DNA of 64,000 nt from Zopfochytrium polystomum (GCA_025765615.1 JAIVFJ010000072.1:124001-188000), one strand, 5' to 3'. Shown: positions 17,677 through 28,185, counted from the first letter of the stretch. Numbers and translations are program-made. The notes: a model not told the origin generated them from the sequence alone.

Positions 17677-17705
<29 letters not shown>
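17677..17705. repeat. Poly-T tract
   Basis: About 29 nearly uninterrupted T residues lie 200 bp downstream of the metallothionein stop codon, with shorter T runs just before. Confidence 0.9.
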
Positions 17706-17818
17706 GGATTCGCTTGCCACCAGCCAATCTCCACATTTGAAGGAATAAATAACGAAGTCACACAAAAAGCCACCTGACAATATAAAAGGGGAAAATTGTA
17801 CTAGTTCGCTTTTATTCT

Positions 17819-18850
17819 CTAAAACCTCTTTCCTGAAAAAACAGATACGTAATTGAACACTGGCCCTGGCCCTTGGCTGCAATGACCTTCGCATCTCCCA
17901 ACTGTTTCCAAATCCTCTTCTTTGTCGTCCTCCTCCTCGTCCTCCTCCTCATTTCCCATAGTGACCAAGTCCTGGTCCAATTCGTCACCACCTTCTTCAT
18001 CCGAATCGTCTACATCTGCGGAAGCCCTCAGCGAATCCTCTTCGGTCATTCGCAAAATAACATCGCGAATATCGTACAAGGGCTCATGCTCCAGCTTGAG
18101 GTTGACCAGAAAGCAAACAATTCTGAAGAACTCATTCAACCGGGCCGACAGTGGCGAAACAGTTGTGTAGAAAGGCATCGAAATTCGCGTACCAGCCCGT
18201 TTACGTTCTCATGCTGTGTACCAATCCGCTTGATGATGCGATTGATGACATTGCGCAAAGACCCAGTCGAACAAATGATCCTAGCGTTGCCCCAAAGCCC
18301 TTGTCTGCAATCACGAGCTCTCCAGGGCTCAGAAGGGGGAAGAGGTCATCACAGGCAATCTTCAGGTCAGGATTCGCGCCACACAGCTGCCCTGGGCTCA
18401 CGTATACTATCTTGCATACACCAATTGCTGTACCAATCAGAAAACGGATGCCAGCGTGGTTGAGTTTGTGAGAATAATCCGCTTTCAATCTCTTGGGTAG
18501 CTCTGGGACGTGGATGTCAATGCCATCAACATACATGGAAAACCTTTTGCATCCCACTTCACCCAACGATCATCTAGGGAAAACTGTGCCGGTTCAGAGA
18601 CATTCGTTTGGCAACGGTAAACAAGCTGCAAACCTCTGTGACGTCAAGCAATGCTTGCAAGCCAATGTCCGACCACGTTTGCCAGGTCTGGTTGGAAACG
18701 CGAAGGGTCCTTCTTGCTATTCACTGTGTTGGATACGTTTTTAACAAAAAGAGTGCGGAAAGCAAGTGCCGGGGTGCAGTTGGGCCGTGGCACCCTGTCA
18801 GCTTGATACGTCGCCACAGGTCATGGCACATGCGATAAGACTGATAGGAC
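17819..18850 (-). pseudogene. Decayed DDE transposase (DDE_Tnp_4-like, PIF/Harbinger type)
   Basis: The minus strand carries all three catalytic landmarks of DDE_Tnp_4 transposases, in different frames. First is YVDGIDIHVPELPKR with the first Asp. Then GIRFLIGTAIGVCKIVYVSP and LVIADKGFGATLG carry the second Asp. Finally INRIIKRIGTQHENVNGLV carries the Glu, followed by LNEFFRIVCFLVNLKLEHEP. N-terminal helix-turn-helix-like sequence (LLSALFLLKTYPTQ, then an in-frame stop) lies near 18760-18700. The tail (about 18010-17900) is acidic. Stops and at least two or three frame changes separate these pieces, so the gene is dead. Four phased CGCTCTA repeats just beyond its 5' side could be remnants of the element end. 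Confidence 0.7.
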
Positions 18851-18904
18851 TGTCTGCGCTCTAAAACAGGAAACATCCTCCAAAACAAAATACACACAGG
18901 TGCG

Positions 18905-18972
18905 CCGCTCTAAATTTCGTTATCGCGCTCTAATTCTCCAATCACGCTCTAAAAGACACGCACACGCTCTAG
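18905..18972. repeat. Four CGCTCTA repeats at about 20-bp spacing
   Basis: CGCTCTAA/G occurs at about 18906, 18926, 18945 and 18965, all in one orientation, with unrelated bases between. The block lies just upstream, in transposase orientation, of the decayed DDE transposase. It resembles subterminal transposase-binding repeats of DNA transposons. Confidence 0.6.
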
Positions 18973-18979
18973 TTTACTA

Positions 18980-20250
18980 TACTCCCTATTATGGAGCTGC
19001 TTATCAGCTCGAGCGCAAAGACTATAAGGACCGACGCACACACCGTTGAGCTGCACAGAATCTGTTCAGAACGTGGAGGTGCTCTGCCGCCAATTCTAAC
19101 TGTCACGTACGTCCAGGACACCTTCCCAGCGTTCTACTCAAAGGTTGCAATTGGTTTTCTTCGAGAAAAAGTCAAATCTCAGCCAAACAAGCTGCACAGT
19201 TTACTCCAAAGGATGCATTTGATCTTGTTTGGAACGAAGTTCAGAATTTGATTGTGCTTCATACAATCATGAACTGCATCACCCAAAGAATGGAATGTCT
19301 GAAGAGAAAGGAGATGGAGCTGGCTCAATTGGATTGCGCTCAACTGTCTTTGTGTTGGAAAGTGTTTCTCTGATCATATTTTTACCGGCGGAACTTTTGA
19401 TATGATCAAAAGAAAGGTGTTTGACAATGCTGAGGGGCAAGCTGTCAAAAAAGGAAAGCAAAGGGTATCTTTGTAGTGGATTTTGCATCCATCATGGATA
19501 CTGTCTATGACCCCCTAAAATCATTTAATTCTTTCAAAATTTTTTTGGCCAGATTTATCGAAAAAAAATTCAAACAAAAAGTAAGATTTTGAAGCTTAGT
19601 CATTTCGCTATGTGCTATGTAAGTTTGGTCTCATTTGGAGAATGCTGGGATTGCTAAAACAACAGTAAGTGGCTCCATGACCGTTCAAAAGTGCCCCCTA
19701 CATAATGGACCAAATCTTCATCAAAACTTAATAAAAGGAGCAAACAGCCAGCGTCACCAGAGAGCCCTTATCCAAAACAGTCTTTGTTACTAAGTAAGTA
19801 GTTGTGTATCTTTGTTTTTGCAAGTGTGGTGCAAGTAGCAAAACATCCAAATGTGTCACATTTCGAAATTCAGTTATCACTGGCCTTTTCTCTTCGTTTT
19901 TCCAACTTTTGCTCAACAGAATCATCATAGAAAAAACATTTGGAGCCATAGTCACTTAAGCCATTTTATTTCATGTCCATTTTCGGAGTAGTACGCAAAT
20001 TTTGAAAGACTTTGGTGCAGTTTTTACATCAGTCCACTAATAGGAGAAAAGGCGTGCCGCCATCGGCACAGCTGCAGTCTTGTTGCAATTACTGTTTGTC
20101 TAGATTGGGTAAACAAGGTGCAAAGGTACGAACAGAAAGCCCTTTCAATTCTGAACGCGCTGGTTCTAGTTTCATCACGAAAGTCTCATCGGTGCAGAAG
20201 TTAGGTATGGGACAACTTTGAGGGTCATTGTGCCACATGCGGCAGACCCT
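18980..20250. other. AT-rich block with broken coding-like segments
   Basis: Base composition drops sharply in GC compared with flanking DNA. On the plus strand a coding-like segment (18991-19251, containing TVTYVQDTFPAFYSKVAIGF) is followed, in other frames, by stretches containing FTPKDAFDLVWNEVQNLI and TGGTFDMIKRKVFDNAEG. Stops intervene. On the minus strand 19728-19955 is open (KSWKNEEKRPVITEFRNVTH). This looks like the remains of one or more old insertions, but I cannot assign a family. Confidence 0.35.
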
Positions 20251-20261
20251 TAAAGGGTTAA

Positions 20262-20495
20262 TCACCTCCGGGTCCGCGGTACAAGGAGCCGTCGCGTGCG
20301 GGAAGCCGAGAAGACAGTGCCTTGGCCGCCGGCACCCAAAATGTCATCCAACGCAAGTCGCCAGGTGGGGTCGTTGGCGAGCTTGACCCACACTTGATAC
20401 ACAACCGCTCGGACAGTCACCACCTTGTTTGAAGAAGTCGTAGCATCGTACTGAGCAGCTCCTCCCTTGATTGGCACGACATTGATTTGTGGCAT
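20262..20495 (-). CDS. Doubtful 77-residue open frame
   Basis: It starts with a real ATG (MPQINVVPIKGGAAQYDATT) and ends ...RTRRLLVPRTRR. It contains LGAGGQGTVFSA, superficially like a kinase glycine loop, but nothing else of a kinase follows. There is no signal peptide and no introns could be defined. It sits in a relic-rich region, so it may be a fragment of a larger lost gene. Confidence 0.15.
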   Translation of the reverse strand: MPQINVVPIKGGAAQYDATTSSNKVVTVRAVVYQVWVKLANDPTWRLALDDILGAGGQGTVFSASRTRRLLVPRTRR

Positions 20496-21418
20496 CTTGT
20501 CACAGGTTTTAGAGGTTCGATAAAGACAATTAGAGGTGCCCTCTTAGAAGGAGGTGAGGACTCGGCCGCGTTTCTCTGCAAGTCCCTAGAGTGAAGTGTT
20601 TGGTGCAAGAGTGTCGATGACGCAGGGATACCCAGAGTACTACTTTCGTGTCCCATGGCCGCGTTCGCCTGACGGAGGAAGGGACGGTCGTTGGGGCTGT
20701 ACTGACGGACAGCGAGAAGGAGAAGGAGAGAGACAGCTTTGGACAGAGGAGAAGTCTGGCCGACAGGTGAAGAGGAGAGGCCAAGCAGTCGTGCCACGAG
20801 AGATCGAGGAGGGAGCTCGGCACGCAGCGCTGTCTGGGTGTTTTGGTGGGCGTGACTGGGATTGAGTACGGAGGGGAAGGGGGGTACGCGACGAGGCTGA
20901 CCGTTAAGAAGGGTCGGGGAAGCAGTCGCACCAGAAGGGGGAGGGAGCGGGTGGGTCGACGCGTGGCTGGTCGCTCTTAGTGTGTATGGGCGAGGACGGT
21001 AAGGGAGAAGAGTAGTCGACCGACAACTTAGGGAGCGCGTCGCGCTCGATTGCCGTTAGGGGTGGGAGGGGGGGGGAGGGGCTCGTCCGGTTAATAGCGA
21101 ACTGCAACAATGCCTGCGAAAAGCTACCTGACAGGGGTTCCGTCAAAATCGTTACGAGTTAATAATCACGGGAGAAATCCCGGTGTGTCACGCTCCAACA
21201 AAACAGATTTTGCAAAGCGGGAGAGATCTACATCTTGCCAACGGCAAAGACGCAGGATTAAACCCTTGAAGGGTTGGCCATGCTGAATACAGCAGGAGAT
21301 TCCAGAATATCTCTGGTGCACGACCCCCGTCAAAAAGCGGTCGTGAGACGGTCGGTGGAACAAAATGAAACCCAACGAAAAAAAAAAAAAGAAAAAAAAA
21401 AAGGTCCGTAAGAATAAC

Positions 21419-22101
21419 CCGCGGCCGCGACGCGGCAGGGACAGACACCGCCCGAAAAGCGGGGGGAGAAGAAAGGAATCACCAAACACGAACCCGTGAC
21501 GTGAAACGCCGCCGCCAGGTCGCCAAAAAAGGAGAAAACTCTGTCACGTGTTTTTGTCGCTGTTTCTTATTTTTTCTTCTTCTCTCCTTCTTTTTTTTTT
21601 TTTTTCGCGCCGCACAGCAAGACACGACCCTCGGCGCATTGATGGCATTGAGTTTTGCGTGGCAAGCGGAGAGAACGCTGTCGGTTCCGCCTGGCTTCCC
21701 ACTCCCCCGATAACAGCTGTTGGAGGGAGGAAAGACAGCGGCTCGTAACGGCAATGAAGGAAGAAGAACGAAAAGAGCTTGAGGAAGTGCACGCCCCAGT
21801 TGAAGAGCTGATAAAGAAGGAAAGGAAATAGAATGAAAATCTGTGCGCCTCGTGGCTCGTGGCCGCGGCCGCGTGCTGGCTAGCTGCGCAAGACAGGCGC
21901 ATTGTGGTGATGATGACAGGGAAAGACAGCCGGCCCCAACCCCCCATCCCCTTTCCCCCTCCCCCAGAAGGAAAAAAAAGGAAGAAAAGTCAGCACAATC
22001 GAGACCGCGCGCGTTGTTGCCCCTTTTCTTTTCCGGAAGTGACGGGTGCAAACAACAAGAATGTCCCCATCTTTCCCAAATATGGGAACACTGTCACGCG
22101 G
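21419..22101 (-). repeat. Inverted-repeat element, copy 2
   Basis: This is the reverse complement of 11396-12082 across its whole length, with substitutions and homopolymer-length changes. The sequences beyond both ends differ from those flanking copy 1. The two copies are about 9.3 kb apart and bracket the Cys-rich and metallothionein-like genes and the transposase relic. Confidence 0.85.
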
Positions 22102-22681
22102 CGCGTCCTTCTGCTCGGCTTTTAATCGCCGCTTTTCTGTCCCTTTCCGCCTTTGGCGTTAAAAGGTTCCAGCCCACAGCTCGACATGACGCCGTATACC
22201 GAGGAGACTGTTGGCCGCACGCGCCTGTCTCTCCCTCCCCTCCCTCTCTTTCTCTCTCTCTTCTCTTTCTCTCTCTCTCACCTCTGTCTCACTTTCCTCA
22301 TCTCACACAATCGACGGTCTCCGACATCCGCACCTTCCTCCCCTCCCTCCACGCCGAAGTCAAGAGAATGATAAGAGTAGTGAGTTGGAGCATTTCGCAA
22401 AAATCAGTAGCAGCGATTTTACATGTGAAGTCTCAACATACAACCTGGAAGCACCTTTGCCCATTGCGCCTCATGGCCATCCCTCCCATTTCAACCACTG
22501 GCTTTGAACTGGAAAACAGACACGAAAAGCTGGGGAGCTCCAGATACATAGCATTTCTTAACATGGTTAAAGCTCAGTGGGTTTTAACACCACGCTACCC
22601 ATAAACACCCCAACGACTGCCACGATAGAGGGCAAAACAAAAACAAAATCCCCCACGCCGCCAAACAACCCGCACATCGCC

Positions 22682-25600
22682 TCAAGGCCAGTCCGCGACC
22701 TCCGCCTCCAGCTGCGACTCGAACGCGCGCACAAGAATCAGCCTGCACTCCACCGCCTTGACCCCCGCCCGCCGCAGAATCTCGCGTCCCTTGTCCAGCT
22801 GCTTCCCCGCGATATCCAACGCCCGCCGGTACGCCGGCGTCTCCCTCCTCGCGGCACGGGCGGCGTTGGCGACAATGCACTTGACCTCGTACAGCACCGC
22901 CCGCATCCCGTCGTCGCTGATCAGCACGCAGTCCGGCGTGACCGCCGCCGCCGCAAGGTCATCTTCCTCCCCGGCAACCAGCATCCCCAGCGCGACGCGG
23001 CGCAGCCCCGGCAGCGACTGCGGCGAGATCGAGGCGACCGCAACCGCCTCCGCCACCCTCCCGCGGAGCAGGTTGTAGAACCGCCCCGCTACCCCAAGCC
23101 GCGACGCCCGCGGCAGTGACGCAAACCCGTTGTCGCCGTTGTACCGGTCCTGCAGCGCCCGCCACGCCGGCGTGCCGTCGAACGCGTCGGCGCGCGCGAC
23201 GGCCGCAATGTGCGCGGGGAGCGGTGGCGGCGCCGGCGGTGCCGCTGGATGTGGAGGGGGCTTCGAGGCCGTGGTGGTCGCGGCGTCCGTCGCGGCGTCG
23301 GCCGCCTTCGTGGCTGCGGGCTCGTCGGTGGACTCGGCGACAGACGCGCCGGCAGTCTCGGCGTCGAGAAACAGCCGGGTGATGGCAGCGGGGTCCGCGC
23401 CGTGGATGCGGTGGAACCCTTCGGCAAACTCTGGCGTGCAGGCGGCCGGTGACGCCAGAAAAGCCCTGAACAGGGCCTCGTCGAGCCGCGTCGGGTTCAC
23501 TGCCGTGTCGAGCGGGAACGGCGACCACGTCAGGGTCTTGGCGCTGCCGCCGCTGCCGCTGATGTCGTCGACGACGGCGGCAAAAGACTCGGTGAGGAGC
23601 CGTAACGTCTCGCCGTCGGGGCTGTCTGGCGAGCCGCGGGTGCCGCGGAAAAGGTACCACAGAAGGACTTCCTCCGAAAGGTCTAGCTTCTCGGCGGCGA
23701 CGGACGCCAGCTGCTGCTTGTGGTAGGCCTCGGTCTTGTCCAGCGCGTACAGACACGTCTGAAGCATCTTCATGACGAGCGTCTTCATCGCTGACCGCCA
23801 GTCTGGAGTGTCGATGGCGGGGATGCCGCGCCGCAGGACATCGACCGTGTAGCCGATGCGGAGATCCGCCTCAAAACTGGAGCGGCGGTTGCTCCGCTCG
23901 GCTGCAAACGCTGCCGTGGAGAGCAAGTCTCTGAGAGAGCGCAAGAGATGCGTTGCCACCCCTCGAACTAGATCATCCACGCTGAGGGGCACAACGGTCG
24001 AAAGAGGGGTCGGTGAGCGGGCGGTTAGAAAGACCATGTTATGGGTCAAGGGGGCTGGTCCTTTGCGCGACTCTTTTACCCGCCACACACCATCCACGTC
24101 CTTTGATATCCTGACAACGTTCACGTCAACTGTTTTCCCCGCATATTCAGGCCTGCCCGTGATTTCTTCCATATCGTAGTCTGCAAAAAACTCCTCGGCA
24201 GTCTTTGCAAACACGCACACATCCACGTCCGTTGAGTCTGCACATCCAAAGACTGTATAGCTTTTCGGAACAACCTCACGCTTGGTAACTGGAGGTGGAG
24301 GCAAGATGTTCATAATCTGAATGGCAGCCATCCGCGCCTTCATAAATTTGCCGGACTTTCCTGGGTCGGTTTGAAAGTTGATTGGGGCGTTGTCATATCT
24401 GAACCAGTTGAAGAGAGCGGGGGCAGCCTCGTCAACTGCTGCAGACGCCTGGTATTTCTTGGGATGCCCCCGGAACTGTTCCCAAAGCCGCCGGATCCGC
24501 TCGTTCACAACATCAATCACGTTGAAGTACGGCTCGTACAGACCAGCTTCCACTGGGACTGTTGCCATCAGCTCGCGAATGTCGTCTGGGCGACTGCACA
24601 AGAGCTCCAAGATCTTGGCGGGGTCAGTACGCGATCTCGGCACGTTGAATCTCGCAAGGTGGAGAACGACCCATTTCGGGTTCTTGACCTTGAAGCGGCG
24701 ATCGTCAACGTAAACCACAAAGCCTTCTTCGACGTTTGAGTCGTTCACTTTGCCGTTCCCAGCGCTTGCTCGGTTTTCCGTCTCGTAGCTCTTCAGCAAG
24801 TCGCCGATGGTTGTGGGAAACATGATTGGGACTCCCACAGCAGCGCCGGCGAGCGCCGACGACGCGCTCAGCTCGCGGACATCGTCCCGCGACAGCTCCT
24901 TGCCGTTCTGGTAAAAGCCGCCAAGGAGTGTGACTCTGCTGTCGTCGTACAGCGTGACGATCTGGTTGTTTGGCGACGTGTACTCGAACCACAGCGTGTG
25001 GACATCGAACGCGTCAAAGGCGGCCGAAAACACTTTTTGGAAGAAGCCCTCGTCCGAATCGTCGTCGCCGTCAGCACGACGCCGTAGCGCAGCTAGGAAC
25101 GGTGCACGGAACTTGCCGCCCCCGATCACGCTTCGCGTCGACAGCTCGCACCGGCCGCTCCAGCGGAACACCTGGACGTAGGTGCCGTCGAGCTTTTCCA
25201 CGGCCAGACACGGCGAGTCGGGCGGCGGCCGGTCGCCGACGGCGGCGGCACCAGTGGCCCTGACGGACTCGCCAAAGTTGAAGAAGCGGGGCATGCACGC
25301 TGCAACGATGACTGCTGGGTCCTCCCCGCCAGTGGGGTCGGTCGCCGCCGCCGCGAGCGCCTGCAGGTCGAGAACGAGGCCGCGGCAGTGCATCGCGACC
25401 GGGTCTCCGCGCGGCGATCCCGAGGTGTAGTTGACAATCGCGAGCGACTCGCCGCCCGGGCGGCTGTCGGCGGCCGTCGACTGCAATGGGTTGTCGCCGC
25501 TGGCGGCATGTGGGTCAACACGGTCGTCGTCGTCCCCTTCATCGTCGTCGTCTGCGGACGCTGTGTTTTTGGTGGAGGACTTTACTTTGAGGGAGTTCCA

Positions 25601-25693
25601 GAGTGCTTCGGCGGGCGTGGCGGGTGTGGAGTGTGCGCCGCTCTGCAGTGACTGTCGAATGAAGTCGACAACGATGCTGTGGGGAAGGGGCAT
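22682..25693 (-). CDS. RNA ligase (T4 Rnl1-like) fused to nucleotidyltransferase-like and PD-(D/E)XK-type regions
   Basis: Single-exon gene of 1003 residues from the ATG at 25693; the longer frame to 25750 begins at TTG. The N-terminal third carries Rnl1-family covalent nucleotidyltransferase motifs in order. They are CRGLVLDLQ, motif I EKLDGTYVQVF (nucleophile K167), motif III LWFEYTSPNNQIV (E237), motif IV EEGFVVYVDD (322-331) and motif V FKVKNPKWVVLHL (334-346). Residues 479-525 contain YTVFGCADSTDVDVCVF, resembling the G-x-DxD core of pol-beta-type nucleotidyltransferases, with VDVNVV about 30 residues on. A helical region and a Pro/Ala linker (805-830) follow. The C-terminus has TPDCVLISDDG...LYEVKC (D921, E936, K938) plus GKQLDKG, a PD-(D/E)XK-like pattern. 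The ligase assignment is firm; the other two domains are inferred from motifs. A nucleic-acid repair or modification role is inference. Confidence 0.8.
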   Translation of the reverse strand: MPLPHSIVVDFIRQSLQSGAHSTPATPAEALWNSLKVKSSTKNTASADDDDEGDDDDRVDPHAASGDNPLQSTAADSRPGGESLAIVNYTSGSPRGDPVAMHCRGLVLDLQALAAAATDPTGGEDPAVIVAACMPRFFNFGESVRATGAAAVGDRPPPDSPCLAVEKLDGTYVQVFRWSGRCELSTRSVIGGGKFRAPFLAALRRRADGDDDSDEGFFQKVFSAAFDAFDVHTLWFEYTSPNNQIVTLYDDSRVTLLGGFYQNGKELSRDDVRELSASSALAGAAVGVPIMFPTTIGDLLKSYETENRASAGNGKVNDSNVEEGFVVYVDDRRFKVKNPKWVVLHLARFNVPRSRTDPAKILELLCSRPDDIRELMATVPVEAGLYEPYFNVIDVVNERIRRLWEQFRGHPKKYQASAAVDEAAPALFNWFRYDNAPINFQTDPGKSGKFMKARMAAIQIMNILPPPPVTKREVVPKSYTVFGCADSTDVDVCVFAKTAEEFFADYDMEEITGRPEYAGKTVDVNVVRISKDVDGVWRVKESRKGPAPLTHNMVFLTARSPTPLSTVVPLSVDDLVRGVATHLLRSLRDLLSTAAFAAERSNRRSSFEADLRIGYTVDVLRRGIPAIDTPDWRSAMKTLVMKMLQTCLYALDKTEAYHKQQLASVAAEKLDLSEEVLLWYLFRGTRGSPDSPDGETLRLLTESFAAVVDDISGSGGSAKTLTWSPFPLDTAVNPTRLDEALFRAFLASPAACTPEFAEGFHRIHGADPAAITRLFLDAETAGASVAESTDEPAATKAADAATDAATTTASKPPPHPAAPPAPPPLPAHIAAVARADAFDGTPAWRALQDRYNGDNGFASLPRASRLGVAGRFYNLLRGRVAEAVAVASISPQSLPGLRRVALGMLVAGEEDDLAAAAVTPDCVLISDDGMRAVLYEVKCIVANAARAARRETPAYRRALDIAGKQLDKGREILRRAGVKAVECRLILVRAFESQLEAEVADWP

Positions 25694-26120
25694 TGTTGCA
25701 GTGTTGTTTTTGAAGGGACGGGGAGGCAGATCCAAGGCGATCGCTAGCAAGGTTTGGGTATCGATCGGCCAGAACTGAAGTTAACGTGTGAATGACGTGA
25801 AGGGAGCAGCACCAGCCGGATCCTTCTGGCTTTAAATATGGGCGAGTGGCTGGGTGCGTCGAGATAATGGGAGTGAATCACTGTTCGGCCAGGTATCAGT
25901 GGCCTAGTCATGGAGACTGAAGAGTGGCCGAGTTTTTGACACTTGTTTCAAAAGGAGACAGACACTCAGACCCGCCTGTCTCGAAACTTCGTTTTGGCGA
26001 GGGTCCTGCCCTGCTGACTCGGAACGAAACTTACGAATCGCCGTTCCACTTACCCACCACCAGCAGGTCATCGATCCCTCGCCGAAAGGGGCTACTCCCA
26101 GGCTGCATGGCTTGATCGTG

Positions 26121-26698
26121 ATGCAGTTCAAGAAGATCGTGGTGGTGGGCGACACGCTGGGCGAGTAAGGCTGCGCGAGGGGCGTGTTGGGCGGATCCAC
26201 GGATCGGGAGGGGGCGCTAACCAACAAGCCTTCTTCGCGTCGCCCCACCCTCACAGTCGGCAAGACCGCCCTCGTGTCCGTCTTTACGACTGGAGAGTTT
26301 CCCCTTGAGGTAAACAATCATGAGCCGCGGCCTCGGCTTTCGTTTGTCTAATCCGAACGAATTCAAAAATTCAGGTTGATGCGCCAGGTTGGTGACGAAA
26401 CAGCCCCATTCCGCCACCCAACCACCCCCCCACTTCCTCCCAGCGCCAAGTTAAATTCAGTCTCACTTCTCTGCACCTAGACGACGACATTATTCACCAA
26501 TTCCAGATCGACGAGCCCACCCCGACGACGGTCGGAGTCTTGGACGTGACTGTGGGTGGCGGAGTCAACCCACGCTTCCGAGCCCTCTCGTACCCTCTTA
26601 CGGATGCCTTCCTGCTGTGTTTTTCCATCGCCGATGCAAACTCTCTGGAGAGCGTTCACTTGCAGGTATGGCTCTGTTTGTTACAGTCCTTGCCATCC

Positions 26699-26738
<40 letters not shown>

Positions 26739-27139
26739 AAAGGTTTGCCCATCATTTGGAAAGTGGGTACCAGAATTAAGGCATCATTGTGGAGATGTGC
26801 CGATCGTTCTCGTGGGTTGTAAAAAGGACATTCGGGAAGATCCAGATAAGGCAGCACTGTTGGCACACGACGGCAGAAGTCCAGTTTCCTCGAAGCAGGT
26901 ACTGCATCTGGTTACCAGCTACAGTACTGCCTTTATCCTCACACGAATCACTTGGAAAGGGTGCAGCAATAGCTCTAAGGATCGGAGCATTCAAATACTG
27001 CGAATGCGCCGCCATCAATGGCCATGGCGTGAAGGAAGTGTTTCAAAACGCAGTGGAGGCGGCGACGTTCCCATCAACAGGGTGGTATCGATGGAGTAAA
27101 ATCGAAAGACAGAAGCATGCCCTTTGTAACCTGCTCTGA
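26121..27139 (+). CDS. Atypical Rho-family small GTPase
   Basis: Exons 26121-26160, 26257-26309, 26375-26387, 26481-26665, 26743-26898 and 26960-27139 join to 208 residues. The P-loop reads VVVGDTLVGKTALVSVF. The Rho-like core follows: FRALSYPLTDAFLLCFSIAD, PIVLVGCKKDIRED (the NKxD position) and GAFKYCECAAINGHGVKEVF. The C-terminus is CNLL, a CAAX box whose final Leu predicts geranylgeranylation and membrane attachment. Switch I lacks the PTVF threonine (FPLEVDAPDDDI), and switch II DTAGQE is replaced by DVTVGGG. GTP hydrolysis and switching are therefore probably lost or altered. Exon 1 can only be joined in frame with a GC-AG intron (donor GCGAGT), and exon 3 is 13 nt long. Intron 4 contains a 35-nt poly-A tract. 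Confidence 0.82.
26700..26734. repeat. Poly-A tract inside GTPase intron
   Basis: Thirty-five consecutive A residues lie in the intron between 26665 and 26743, directly before the CTCTAAAG acceptor. Confidence 0.95.
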
Positions 27140-27968
27140 TCAGAAGCACAATGCGGGTTGATTGGTGATGTAGTTTGGACAAGCAAAATACAATACGAAG
27201 GATCGGAAGCTTGAATAAAATCAGTCCGATACGCGTAACATTGAAGTTGCTTCACTCGCCCAGAGATCGCAGCTTAAGCTGTTTCGATAACATTATTCAA
27301 AGGCCCACTCGTGTTGTTTCAGTCTTACATGTAGATTCTTCAATCCGTTTATAACGCCAGCATCAGCGCTCCATCTTACTACCGTAGAACCATCGTATCA
27401 ACTGAGGCCTCATCCTACTTGAATTCCAAAAGTCTTGTTCCCTCCTTTGGCAAAAACTGTTTAAATTGTCATACTGTTGTCGATGAGACGAATTTATCTC
27501 AAAATATGTCTCAACTTAAAAAGGATCACCCAACCCCCTGTTTTTGGGGGTCGCCCAACGCTGGTGGGATTTGGCAACCAGAGCTTCTCCTTCCCGCTTT
27601 GTTGTTGGCCAGGTCGGGCTACACTGCAAAACAGCTTTTTGTGCTGTTTCTTTTTTTTTTTTTTTTTTTTTTTCCTCGACGCCTTTGTGTGTCGTCGCGA
27701 AAACAGCCATTTCTCCCGAAGTTTATCGAGCCACAACGCAGTTAGTTACCGCTGTGCGGTTGTTGGCCGTACTACGAATGGGTGCAGCGGCCCGAAGCAG
27801 CCACGGGCACGCCACGGTGGTCGAAAGCCGCACGTGGAGAGCGAACAGCGAGAAAAAGGTTTGGGTGGGGTCGGTCGCTGGCGGTCTTTGTGGAGGGGAG
27901 GTCTATGCCTCTGTCTCTCTCCCTTTCTCTCTCTGTCTCTCTCTCTGTCTCTGTCTCTGTCTCTGTCA

Positions 27969-28006
<38 letters not shown>

Positions 28007-28145
28007 CTCAAGCTTCGCTCTCACCGACACTGCTTGCTTGCTTGCTTGCTTGCTTGTAATGCTCGGATGTCAAATTTTCCATTTGTTTTGGGCCCATCTG
28101 AAGCTTGGTCAACGTTCTCTTCCATGCATGCAAATTCGTTCTTTG

Positions 28146-28185
<40 letters not shown>

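Noticed and set aside
18980..20250. Second transposon family (IS1595/ISXO2-like)
   Set aside because: AT-rich and relic-like, but no catalytic motif or zinc ribbon could be read with confidence on either strand; left as unassigned.
20262..20495. Protein kinase glycine loop (LGAGGQGTVFSA)
   Set aside because: No VAIK lysine, HRD or DFG motif follows in any frame; similarity limited to the loop.
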